Source: DATGCT01 sp964639325
GTDB lineage: Bacteria; Patescibacteriota; Minisyncoccia; UBA6257; GWB1-50-10
DNA: 27,643 nucleotides
Direction of reading: 5' to 3'
NCBI GenBank assembly: GCA_964639325.1
Contig: CAZXDO010000025.1
Span: 1-27,643 of the forward strand
The translations under genes were made by a program, and so were the position numbers. Shown here one piece after another: positions 18,487 through 24,866 of this stretch. The notes under the pieces are model-generated. The model was not told where the DNA came from, searched no databases, and saw nothing but the letters and a program-made list of their open reading frames with translations. Position 1 is the first letter of the stretch. The number at the start of each line of letters is the position of its first letter.

Positions 18487-18825
18487 ATGAAAAAAATTAT
18501 AATAATATTTTTGATAGTTAGCGTATTTTTTCCTTATATTGTTTTAGCTCAAAATATTGAAACTAATAGCGTTAATTTAGAAGGATTTGGTTTTGAAGAG
18601 GCTTCAGGTATTTCTTTGGATATAGGGGATACTATTAATTTTTTTAAAGAAGCTAAAAGTTTAGGTTCTAAAATATATAGTTTAGTAAGTAAGGTTTGGA
18701 GGATAGCTAGTTCTCTTATTGAAAATGTAACAGGATTAACTCTTGAGGAAATATTTATTGGTCTTATTAATGCTACTATTGGAATTGTTAAGACAATGGT
18801 TGTTTTTCTAAATGAAGTTTTATAG
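18487..18825 (+). CDS. small exported hypothetical protein
   Basis: 112 aa, not recognised. MKKIIIIFLIVSVFFPYIVLAQN is a strong signal peptide with cleavage expected after VLA. The mature part (about 90 residues) contains amphipathic helices (FFKEAKSLGSKIYSLVSKVW) and a hydrophobic C-terminal segment from about LEEIFIGLINATIG to the end that could be a membrane helix. It starts 13 nt after the M23 peptidase, so it may be co-expressed and act in the envelope; function unknown. It is the last + strand gene before a ~700-bp non-coding stretch. Confidence 0.7.
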   Translation: MKKIIIIFLIVSVFFPYIVLAQNIETNSVNLEGFGFEEASGISLDIGDTINFFKEAKSLGSKIYSLVSKVWRIASSLIENVTGLTLEEIFIGLINATIGIVKTMVVFLNEVL

Positions 18826-18837
18826 CTTTATTATTCT

Positions 18838-18906
18838 GTTGCACAGGATTATCATCCTGTCGCAAAAGTGATATTGTTGCAACAGGATTATCATCCTGTC
18901 GCAAAA
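18838..18906. repeat. tandem pair of 30-31-nt palindromic repeats
   Basis: Two near-identical units, 18838-18867 and 18876-18906, are separated by 8 nt. Each reads gttgc(a)acaggatta then tcatcctgtcgcaaaa. Each unit folds as TTGCaACAGGAT / ATCCTGTcGCAA around a 4-nt loop, with one mismatch. The first copy lacks one A. They lie just downstream of the small exported gene. Possible roles are tandem operators, mRNA 3'-end stabilisers, or remnants of a palindromic repeat family. Confidence 0.8.
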
Positions 18907-19468
18907 TATCTTAATAGAGAAGAGAGGATAAAAGAGAGAAGAGTAATTTTTTTCTAAATCATTATTTTTTTAATTTATTGTTATTTTTATTTCTAAGCTT
19001 TTCTTAGAAGTTTATAAAATAGGGTAATTTATTGTTATAAGTTATTAGTTGTTAATGATTAATAAACTTAGTTTAATTTAGTGTTTAGAAGATGTTTCGC
19101 ATAGTGTTTAGATGTTTGCCAGTGTTTACCTTTGAAAAGGAAAGGAGATGCTTAGACCGGTCTTTTTTAAGGTTTTAATTTAGCTTCTAAGCGATTTTTA
19201 TGGGTTGGGGTGTATGATTAATCATGGTTTTTTATTATACAAAAGAGTTGATTTATGGAGGTTTCTATTTAATGTGACGCAAAATCTACAATGTGCGACA
19301 GGTTAACAATCTAAACTATTATAATCAACCTCTCTTCCCTTTTGATTAAGAAAATATAAAAATGCAGAAAGGTATTATTGTTTAATTAATTTTAATTTAT
19401 TCTTTTTAAAATTTAAAAAAGTTATTGAAAATTAAAAGTATTAAAAGTTTATTTATGCTCCCCTTTTT

Positions 19469-19477
19469 TGGTATAAT
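19469..19477 (+). promoter_or_regulatory. probable extended -10 promoter for the PD-(D/E)XK gene
   Basis: TGGTATAAT lies 45 nt upstream of the ATG at 19523 and is identical to the nonamer upstream of ssb. No clear -35 hexamer was found. It is the best promoter candidate on the + strand in this intergenic stretch. Confidence 0.5.
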
Positions 19478-19522
19478 AAGCTTTATTGTTTAAGTATTCT
19501 CAAGTTAATTAATTATTATTAA

Positions 19523-20293
19523 ATGTCTTTTGGTTTTAGAAATATTAATGATTTCAGGGATAAATGCGGGTATGTTATTAACGGCAGTTGGTTTCCCAGG
19601 GTTACCAAAATTGTTGGAATTAAGTCAAAGCCGGCTCTTCATTATTTTTATGCCAGTATTAAAAGTTATGCCGAGGGTGAGCGGATTAAAGAGTTATCAG
19701 CTGATGAAGGTACAAGAATTCATGAAGCGGCTCAGGATATTTTGATTGGAAAAAAACCTAGTATCCAAAAAGATATTGCTCCGGCCATAAAGGCTTTTAG
19801 AGAATTTATTCAAGACCAACCTATTGAGGTTGATCCTGAATATATTGAAAAACGAGTGGTGAATTATAAAGAAAGATTTGCCGGTACGGTTGATGCCCTA
19901 GCTTTTATAAACGGCAAGTTAGGGGTGATGGATATAAAAACTTCAAAAGCAATATATCGTGATTACAATCTTCAAACAGCAGCTTATATGGCTACTTTGA
20001 GAGAAGAATTAAAAGACCTGGAAACAAAATGGATTTTAAGAATTGATCAGCATAGAAAGTGTCAAAAATGCGGAGCTATTTTACGAATCAAAGGAGGAAG
20101 AAAGAAAATGACTAACGGGAATTTAAATGGGTATTATAGAAAATGTGTTCATGAGTGGGGTCCCCTTGAGGGCGAAATTGAATTAAAAGAATTTCCTCTT
20201 TGGGAGAATGATTATAAAGGTTTTTTAGGAGCAAAGAAACTTTGGGAATGGGAAAATTACGAATGGCTTAAAGAGGTTGGTTATTTAGAATAG
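19523..20293 (+). CDS. PD-(D/E)XK nuclease superfamily protein (Cas4/RecB-like) with Cys/His insertion
   Basis: 256 aa. Nuclease-fold motifs in order: GTRIHEAAQ (His67); FAGTVDAL (Asp124); VMDIKTSK (Asp137 and Lys139, the D-x-K active site); and LQTAAYM (Gln151, Tyr155). These match RecB/Cas4-type PD-(D/E)XK nucleases, which cut DNA with a divalent metal. A segment between the nuclease core and the C-terminus carries CQKC (Cys180, Cys183) and CVH (Cys208, His210), probably a small zinc-binding insert. No iron-sulfur Cys set typical of Cas4 and no cas genes are present, so a stand-alone or phage-derived exonuclease role is more likely; substrate unknown. It stands alone between long non-coding stretches. 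Confidence 0.8.
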   Translation: MSFGFRNINDFRDKCGYVINGSWFPRVTKIVGIKSKPALHYFYASIKSYAEGERIKELSADEGTRIHEAAQDILIGKKPSIQKDIAPAIKAFREFIQDQPIEVDPEYIEKRVVNYKERFAGTVDALAFINGKLGVMDIKTSKAIYRDYNLQTAAYMATLREELKDLETKWILRIDQHRKCQKCGAILRIKGGRKKMTNGNLNGYYRKCVHEWGPLEGEIELKEFPLWENDYKGFLGAKKLWEWENYEWLKEVGYLE

Positions 20294-20296
20294 TAA

Positions 20297-20364
20297 ACAA
20301 GGTTTGTCCCTTCGTCGGCTCGCAAAACAAATACTAACGTATTTGTTTTTCTCACTTTCCTTGT
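20297..20364. repeat. two-tiered hairpin element
   Basis: The outer stem acaagg / ccttgt (20297-20302 and 20359-20364) encloses a perfect 11-bp hairpin aaaacaaatac-taac-gtatttgtttt (20324-20349). The unpaired flanks read cgtcggctcgc and tctcacttt. Read on the - strand, the order 'GTGAGAA, hairpin, GCGA..CGACGAAG' resembles the palindromic element found six times in the 23S inserts, though not closely. It could also act as the terminator of the preceding gene. Confidence 0.6.
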
Positions 20365-20369
20365 AAAAC

Positions 20370-20413
20370 CAACATGGGGGTTCCCGACACCCCCATGTTG
20401 TTGTGGATAACTT
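20370..20413. repeat. 44-nt hairpin plus DnaA-box repeat, copy 2
   Basis: It is 42/44 identical to the copy at 15550-15593. Here the GC-rich stem caacatggggg / cccccatgttg is perfectly paired (11 bp). It is followed by ttgtggataactt, with the DnaA-box complement TGTGGATAA at 20402-20410. It lies between the nuclease gene and the rnpB terminator. Confidence 0.85.
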
Positions 20414-20429
20414 AAAAGATGTAAAATAT

Positions 20430-20460
20430 AAAAAACCCGGCTTAAAAAGCCGGGTTTTTT
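20430..20460 (-). terminator. bidirectional intrinsic terminator (rnpB 3' side)
   Basis: The stem aaaaaacccggct / agccgggtttttt with a short aaaa-type loop has A-runs and T-runs on both sides, so it can work in either direction. It lies 6 nt beyond the 3' end of rnpB on the - strand. Confidence 0.9.
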
Positions 20461-20466
20461 ATATAT

Positions 20467-20843
20467 TGGTGGGTCATAAGCCGGATTCTGTTTATGAAGT
20501 GATTTATCTAGACCTTAAATTACTTCAAGGTTCTTGCGGCACTCCCCTTCCTTAGAGAAAGGGGCTCGGCCTTGCACCCGGGCAAGGATTTAGCCGTTTC
20601 ACCCCAGCTTTCAACATAAGTCTTATAGCTGGAATCATCCACCAAGGTGGATTACCTCACCTTGCGGTTTGGTCGTCTCTGTTCGCACCTCTTCTTTTCA
20701 GATGACGGGTGTTACCCGCTGCCCTTTTAACCCTTTATATAGGACATAGTCAGATGATTTTTCACACCCTTACCATGATTTTTAAAGGGTAAGTGTCCGG
20801 ACTTTCCTCCTCTCATATGAGAGGCCACTTCTTGACCCACCAA
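20467..20843 (-). ncRNA. rnpB: RNase P RNA, bacterial type A-like
   Basis: About 377 nt. This is the catalytic RNA of RNase P, which matures tRNA 5' ends. On the - strand the universal 5' core GAGGAAAGTCCGGAC (complement at 20794-20809) and the universal 3' core ACAGAATCCGGCTTAT (complement at 20476-20491) are both present. The ends pair as helix P1 (TGGTGGGTC... with ...GACCCACCA at 20467-20476 and 20834-20843). Internal helices such as ACCCGTCATCTG and the GGGCAGCGGGT region look normal. It is followed by a strong terminator and preceded by the RNase H gene in the same direction. Confidence 0.97.
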
Positions 20844-20859
20844 AATTATTATTACTTAA

Positions 20860-21276
20860 TTATATAAGAGTGTCAAGGGCTTGATTTACTAATTTATCAG
20901 CTCCTTTATTTTTTTCTCTGGGGATATGGGTAAAAGTTACTTTTTTGAAATCCTGGGTAAGATTCCAAAGTTCAATAAAGAAATCTTTTAACCCTTCATT
21001 TTTTATTTTGTATTCCCTATTCATTTGCTTTACAACAAGTTCTGTGTCGGCATTTATTTCTATTTCAGATTCTTTAGCTTTCTCTTTTCCAATAAGATGT
21101 TTTATTTTTTTGAGGGCGAAAATAATGGCTTGGTATTCCGCTACGTTGTTAGTAGTTTTTCCTATTGCCTCGCCATACCTCTTTTCTTCGTTGTTTATAA
21201 TTATTACCGTTCCTATAGCGGCCGGTCCGGGATTTCCTCTGGCTCCCCCGTCAGTGTATACAATTATTTTATTCAT
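20860..21276 (-). CDS. rnhA: ribonuclease H (RNase HI family)
   Basis: 138 aa from the ATG at 21276 (MNKIIVYTDGG). The frame is open 13 codons further upstream, but the family begins at this Met. Active-site carboxylates: Asp9 (YTDGGARGNPGPAA), Glu47 (NNVAEYQA), Asp77 (INADTELV) and Asp127 (KGADKLVNQA), a complete DEDD set. It degrades RNA in RNA-DNA hybrids in the cytosol. The TDGGARGNPGPAAIG form is that of the RNase HI-like group also seen in archaea and many Gram-positive and CPR bacteria, which lacks the basic handle of E. coli RNase HI. It lies 66 nt after the DHH gene and 16 nt before rnpB. Confidence 0.95.
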   Translation of the reverse strand: MNKIIVYTDGGARGNPGPAAIGTVIIINNEEKRYGEAIGKTTNNVAEYQAIIFALKKIKHLIGKEKAKESEIEINADTELVVKQMNREYKIKNEGLKDFFIELWNLTQDFKKVTFTHIPREKNKGADKLVNQALDTLI

Positions 21277-21342
21277 ATTATTTATTTTAAGGTTATTTAT
21301 TTTATTCACAACCAATGAGAAGTGTTGAATACCCCTCAGTTG

Positions 21343-22179
21343 TTATTTAACTTGTTTCCAAGGTAGTTTTTTCCCTTCGGGAATAGTGAAGGCTGCGGCG
21401 TTAGGGTGTCCCCCTCCTCCATATTTTTTAGCTATTTTAGAAACATCAATTGAACCGTTGCTTCTAAGAGATATTTTAATTTCTCCTTTTTGTTTTCTCC
21501 AAACAATTCCTAAAGGCGGTTTTTTTTCAGCAAGAATATTGCCTAGTTGAGAACGAAAGACGGGGCTATTTACGGCTAAAACTTTCATATTTTCAAATTT
21601 AACTTCGTAAGCAAATTCGGCAATTTCTTTTATTGTTTTATCTTGATATTTTATAAGAAGCTTGCCTATTTTTATTTCTTCTTTTCTTTTATTCTTATCT
21701 TCAATGTTTTTAATGAAAGAGTTCCATTTTTTGAAATCTCCAAGACTTGTCAGTCGGGCTGTTTCAATAATTTCTTTTGAATAAGGAATGTCAAATTTCC
21801 AAAGGTCAATATCATCTACATATTTGAGAAATTTGGGAGTTTTTTGTTTTGGGAAGAAATATTTCCAGGCGATAATACAAGCAGCTTCTTTATTGCCGTA
21901 ATAATATTCATCAGCAATTTTTTTAGTGAAATCAAATACGCTTTCATGGTGATCAATGACAATGACTTTTTTATTTTTATTTTTTATTTTTTTCAAAACT
22001 GGTTCGGTAAAACTAAGATCAATAATATATACTTCTTTATTTTTTATACCGGGAAATTCGTCTCTTTTTTCTAGAGGCAGATACTCTGCCTTATTTTTAA
22101 ATTTTTTCCAGGCAACCCAGGCACCGGAAAAGCCATCGGGGCAGTTTTTGTGATATATTACAGTTATTTTCTTTGTCAT
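21343..22179 (-). CDS. DHH/DHHA1 family phosphoesterase
   Basis: 278 aa. The N-terminal DHH domain has HKNCPDGFSGAW (Asp15), IIDLSF (Asp54) and VIVIDHHES (Asp76-His77-His78), the Mn-binding residues. The C-terminal DHHA1 domain ends with the substrate-binding GGGGHPNAAAF (His258). Relatives include nanoRNase/pAp phosphatase (NrnA) and other small-nucleotide phosphoesterases; the exact substrate (oligoribonucleotides, pAp, cyclic dinucleotide products) cannot be read from sequence. Its start overlaps the pgk stop by 4 nt (ATGA), so the two are translationally coupled. Confidence 0.9.
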   Translation of the reverse strand: MTKKITVIYHKNCPDGFSGAWVAWKKFKNKAEYLPLEKRDEFPGIKNKEVYIIDLSFTEPVLKKIKNKNKKVIVIDHHESVFDFTKKIADEYYYGNKEAACIIAWKYFFPKQKTPKFLKYVDDIDLWKFDIPYSKEIIETARLTSLGDFKKWNSFIKNIEDKNKRKEEIKIGKLLIKYQDKTIKEIAEFAYEVKFENMKVLAVNSPVFRSQLGNILAEKKPPLGIVWRKQKGEIKISLRSNGSIDVSKIAKKYGGGGHPNAAAFTIPEGKKLPWKQVK

Positions 22180-23282
22180 TTTTTTAATGATTTAAGGCCG
22201 GGCATTTTTTTATCAGCCAAGTAAGTCAACACAGCCCCTCCGCCGGTGGAGATAAATATATTTTCCGGAAGATTATAATCACCAGTTTCTGAGATAAGCT
22301 TAAAAGAGGAAACCGTTTCCCCTCCCCCGATTACCGTATGAGATTTTTTATTTTCTAAAACAGCCTTCCATATTTCTTTTGTGCCTTCTTCAAATTTTTC
22401 TTTTTCAAATAATCCCATAGGCCCGTTCCAAATAATAGTTTTAGAAGTTTTAATAATCTCCGAATATTTTTTAACAGTTTTTCCTCCTATATCAAGAATT
22501 TTATTGTTTTCTTTTTTAAAATCTTCCGGAAGGTTAGTTTTTTCAGAACCAATATACTTTTTTATTTTCTTTATCATTTTTTCTTCTTTTACGGAATTTT
22601 CTGTATTTATTCCTTTGGCTTCTAGAAAGGTATTAGCCGGACCTCCGCCAAGAAGGAGGTTGTCAATTTTATTCCAGAATTTTTTTATAACCGCTACCTT
22701 ATCTTTTGTCTTAGCCCCTCCTAAAATTAAAGTAAAAGGGTGATTAAAATCTTTTTTGATTTTATCTAGGTTTTGAAGTTCTTTTTGAAGGTGAAGCCCT
22801 CCAAAAGATGGTAGGAAACGTGTTATTTTAGTCATAGAGGCGTTTTTTCGGTGAGAGACGGAGAATGCTTCATTAACATAAAAATCGGCAAGAGAAGCGA
22901 TTTTTTTAGCAAATTTAGAATTGTTTTTCTCTTCTTCTTTATAAAATCTAAGGTTTTCTAAAAGAATTATTTTTTCTTGTGTTTCAATTATTTTTTCAGG
23001 TTCGGGAATTTTATCAAAGAATTTTATAGAGGTGTTTAGTTTTTCCTCTAATATTTTATGGAAGGGTTTTAATGAAAAGGGGTTTTCTCCGTACCGTCCT
23101 CTGTGGCTTGCTATTACAATCTTTACATTATTTTCAAGAAGAAACTTGATGGTGGGTAAGGTTGCTTTAAAACGATATGAATTTTTTTCTTCTCCCATTT
23201 TTTCATTAAAATCAACTCGCAAGAAGCAAGTTTTATTTTTATATTTTTTAATGTTTTCTTGAGAGATATATTTAATGGGCAT
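22176..23282 (-). CDS. pgk: phosphoglycerate kinase
   Basis: 368 aa from the ATG at 23282 (MPIKYISQEN). A TTG eight codons upstream is in frame, but the intervening codons contain a TATAAT box, so the ATG is preferred. It makes ATP from 1,3-bisphosphoglycerate in glycolysis. Motifs: FLRVDFN (family RVDFNVP), ASHRGR (SHLGRP), LLENLRFYKEEEKN, NEAFSVSHRKNAS, LILGGAKTKDKV, LGGGPANTF, WNGPMGLFE and FISTGGGAVLTYL. In the nucleotide loop the usual GGGD reads GGGE (Glu322), a conservative change. It is slightly short for the family. It overlaps the DHH gene by 4 nt downstream and is separated from the rRNA operon upstream by a terminator. Confidence 0.97.
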   Translation of the reverse strand: MPIKYISQENIKKYKNKTCFLRVDFNEKMGEEKNSYRFKATLPTIKFLLENNVKIVIASHRGRYGENPFSLKPFHKILEEKLNTSIKFFDKIPEPEKIIETQEKIILLENLRFYKEEEKNNSKFAKKIASLADFYVNEAFSVSHRKNASMTKITRFLPSFGGLHLQKELQNLDKIKKDFNHPFTLILGGAKTKDKVAVIKKFWNKIDNLLLGGGPANTFLEAKGINTENSVKEEKMIKKIKKYIGSEKTNLPEDFKKENNKILDIGGKTVKKYSEIIKTSKTIIWNGPMGLFEKEKFEEGTKEIWKAVLENKKSHTVIGGGETVSSFKLISETGDYNLPENIFISTGGGAVLTYLADKKMPGLKSLKK

Positions 23283-23288
23283 AAGACT

Positions 23289-23294
23289 ATTATA
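23289..23294 (-). promoter_or_regulatory. -10 box of pgk, placed for a leaderless transcript
   Basis: TATAAT on the - strand is followed by exactly 6 nt and then the ATG of pgk, so a normal +1 would fall on the A of ATG. No convincing -35 hexamer is visible; the rRNA terminator occupies that region. Confidence 0.5.
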
Positions 23295-23303
23295 TCTAAG
23301 AAA

Positions 23304-23343
23304 CAAAAAACCGTGTAGTGCATAAGGCGCTCACGGTTTTTTG
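23304..23343 (-). terminator. intrinsic terminator of the rRNA operon
   Basis: On the - strand, aaaaaaccgtg pairs with cacggtttttt around a ~16-nt loop containing gcgccttatgcac, followed by a T-rich tract. It lies 17 nt past the 3' end of 5S rRNA and just before pgk. Confidence 0.9.
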
Positions 23344-23359
23344 TAATTATTATCTCTAA

Positions 23360-23478
23360 TGTCCTGGCAAACCCTACTTTCTCAGACTCAAGGTCTAATA
23401 TCATCGGGGTGTTATACTTTCACTTCTGTGTTCGGAATGGGAACAGGTGGTCCATATAACACTGAATTACCAAGACAT
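23360..23478 (-). rRNA. rrf: 5S ribosomal RNA
   Basis: About 119 nt. On the - strand it contains the conserved CCCATTCCGAACACAGAAGT loop and pairing termini (TGTCTTGG / CCAGGACA). It is flanked by an 18-bp perfect inverted repeat (23346-23363 and 23474-23491) that extends helix I outside the mature RNA, probably the pre-5S processing stem. It follows the 23S gene by about 60 nt, with no tRNA between. Confidence 0.97.
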
Positions 23479-23582
23479 TAGAGATAATAATCTTTGGTTA
23501 ATTTTTAATTAATTAAGTTTTAATAAAATCAACTTTTCGAGGTAGAAATTATTTGTAGAAGTTTTAGTACCTCTCGGCTCAA

Positions 23583-23655
23583 CGTTTTACTAATGCAAAA
23601 TTTAACGCACTTTCTTCCGAAGAAGAATGATTGTCTTATAATGCGAGGTAAAACG
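23583..23655 (-). other. 73-nt hairpin insertion near the 23S 3' end
   Basis: The outer stem cgttttac / gtaaaacg is at 23583-23590 and 23648-23655. Inside, a second hairpin ttcttccgaagaa (23612-23624) on the sense strand presents CTTC-TTCG-GAAG, a UUCG tetraloop. Removing it restores the normal junction between GTGTAAGC...GGAGTGTAAACG and TTGAGCC, in the region of helices 100-101. It shows no similarity to the other inserts. Confidence 0.75.
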
Positions 23656-23750
23656 TTTACACTCCTTGCGGAGCTTACACCTAAGGCCTATTCGCACCCT
23701 CTGAACAAATATAGCAAGATATTGAAAACTTCAAAATTAAATTAGTTCAA

Positions 23751-23806
23751 GGCGCGACGATGAGGTCGCATTAGCAACGCAAATGCGTTGAAGAGGAGCA
23801 ACGAAG
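23751..23806 (+). repeat. palindromic element copy A1
   Basis: Starts ggcgcgacgatgag and ends gaggagcaacgaag around the stem cgcatt / aatgcg. It is the most diverged of the six copies, but its flanks match the consensus. Confidence 0.7.
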
Positions 23807-23850
23807 AAATCATTTAATTTTGAGTTTCACTTCGTGCCAGAATATTTTTC

Positions 23851-23910
23851 CTTCTCGCGTTGTTGCTCGTCGCTTATGTATCGCAGAGGATACACTGCGC
23901 TCCTCGCGCC
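23851..23910 (-). repeat. palindromic element copy A2
   Basis: On the - strand it starts GGCGCGAGGAGCGCA, then has the stem GTGTAT / ATACAT, then AAGCGACGAGCAACAACG. Opposite orientation to A1 within the same insert. Confidence 0.8.
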
Positions 23911-24029
23911 TAGCCAGAAGAAAAAATCTTTCTGGTCAATACTTGTTATATTTGTTCAGAGGATGCTTGTACCTGGTAGTCTTCCAGGACTTCTCACGTC
24001 TAAAGACGTTAGTGTCTAATCTTGGGTGG

Positions 24030-24062
<33 letters not shown>

Positions 24063-24188
24063 CTGCCAAACATAGCTACCCGGCGGTTCACCTGGTGGCA
24101 AAGCCGGTACACCAGAGGTTTGTCCATGGAGGTCCTCTCGTACTATCCACAGCTTCCCTCAAACACTAAACGCCGACAGCAGATAGAG

Positions 24189-24222
<34 letters not shown>

Positions 24223-24228
24223 GCGTAA

Positions 24229-24259
<31 letters not shown>

Positions 24260-24866
24260 CACCTTCTCCAGCACCAGGATGTGTCGAGCCGACATCGAGG
24301 TGTCGAACACTGCCGTCGATATGAACTCTCGGGCAGTACCAACCTGTTATCCCCGGGGTAGCTTTTGTCCGTTGTCTTCAGCCTTTCTATAAAGGACTGT
24401 CGGGTCGCTAAGCTCTGCTTTCGCACCTGCGCGGCTTGTAGGCCTTGCAGTTAAGCTGGCTTATGCCTTTGCACTTTAAGTCCGATTTCCATCCGGACCA
24501 AGCCAACCTTAATAGACTCCTCCGTTACCTTTTAGGAGGAATCCGCCCCAGATAAACTGCCCGCCAGGCACTGTTCCACGCCGTTTTTACCGTCGCGGTG
24601 GAGATATCAGCATTTATAAGGTGGGTGTCCCATTGGCGGCTCCACTTCGACCTGAACCGAAGTTTCAAAGCCTCCCCACTACACTTCGCAAACAAACACT
24701 AATACCAATACCAAGCTGCAGTAAAGCTCCCGGGGTCTTTTCGTCTTGCTGCCGGTATCCCGCATCTTCACGGGAATTGCATTTTCATCGGGCTCCTCGC
24801 TGAGACAGTTCCCCAGTCGTTACGCCATTCGTGCGCTCCGGAACTTACCCGGAAAGGAATTGCGCT

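Larger units (their letters stand above)
18826..19522. other. non-coding AT-rich region
   Basis: About 700 bp with no credible coding region, unusual in this dense window. It contains the tandem hairpin repeat at 18838-18906 and a loose direct repeat of gtgtttag...atgttt at 19081, 19104 and 19122. There is also a palindrome agaccggtct followed by a T-run at 19154-19168, which may act as a weak terminator. The extended -10 element at 19469-19477 lies near its end. No tRNA cloverleaf was seen. It may hide a small RNA, but none is recognisable. Confidence 0.6.
23698..23962 (-). other. 23S insert A: 265-nt two-armed structured insertion at helix 98
   Basis: The basal stem cctctgaacaaatata / tatatttgttcagagg (23698 and 23947 on) continues with caagatattga / tcaatacttg. 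Two arms follow. The arm holding 23851-23910 is closed by CCAGAA..ATTTTT / AAAAAT..TTCTGG, and the arm holding 23751-23806 by CAAAATTAAAT / ATTTAATTTTG. Each arm ends in one copy of the palindromic element, in opposite orientation. It replaces the tip of helix 98 (about E. coli 2790-2805). There is no ORF and no group I or II core. Confidence 0.85.

Noticed and set aside
18838..18906. CRISPR array
   Set aside because: Only two units, an 8-nt spacer and internal palindromes; no cas genes nearby despite the Cas4-like nuclease fold at 19523.
21277..21315. Longer start for the RNase H gene
   Set aside because: The extra 13 residues precede the universal start of the RNase H fold and are AT-rich low-complexity sequence.
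23283..23306. TTG start giving pgk eight more residues
   Set aside because: The codons contain the TATAAT box and abut the rRNA terminator; the ATG at 23282 fits the family N-terminus.
23479..23539. tRNA between 23S and 5S
   Set aside because: The ~60-nt spacer is AT-rich and lacks the T-loop GTTCRA signature and any cloverleaf.
23698..23962. Insert A (and B, C) as self-splicing introns
   Set aside because: No group I or group II core, no exon-guide pairing and no ORF; the ends form a stem continuous with a host rRNA helix.
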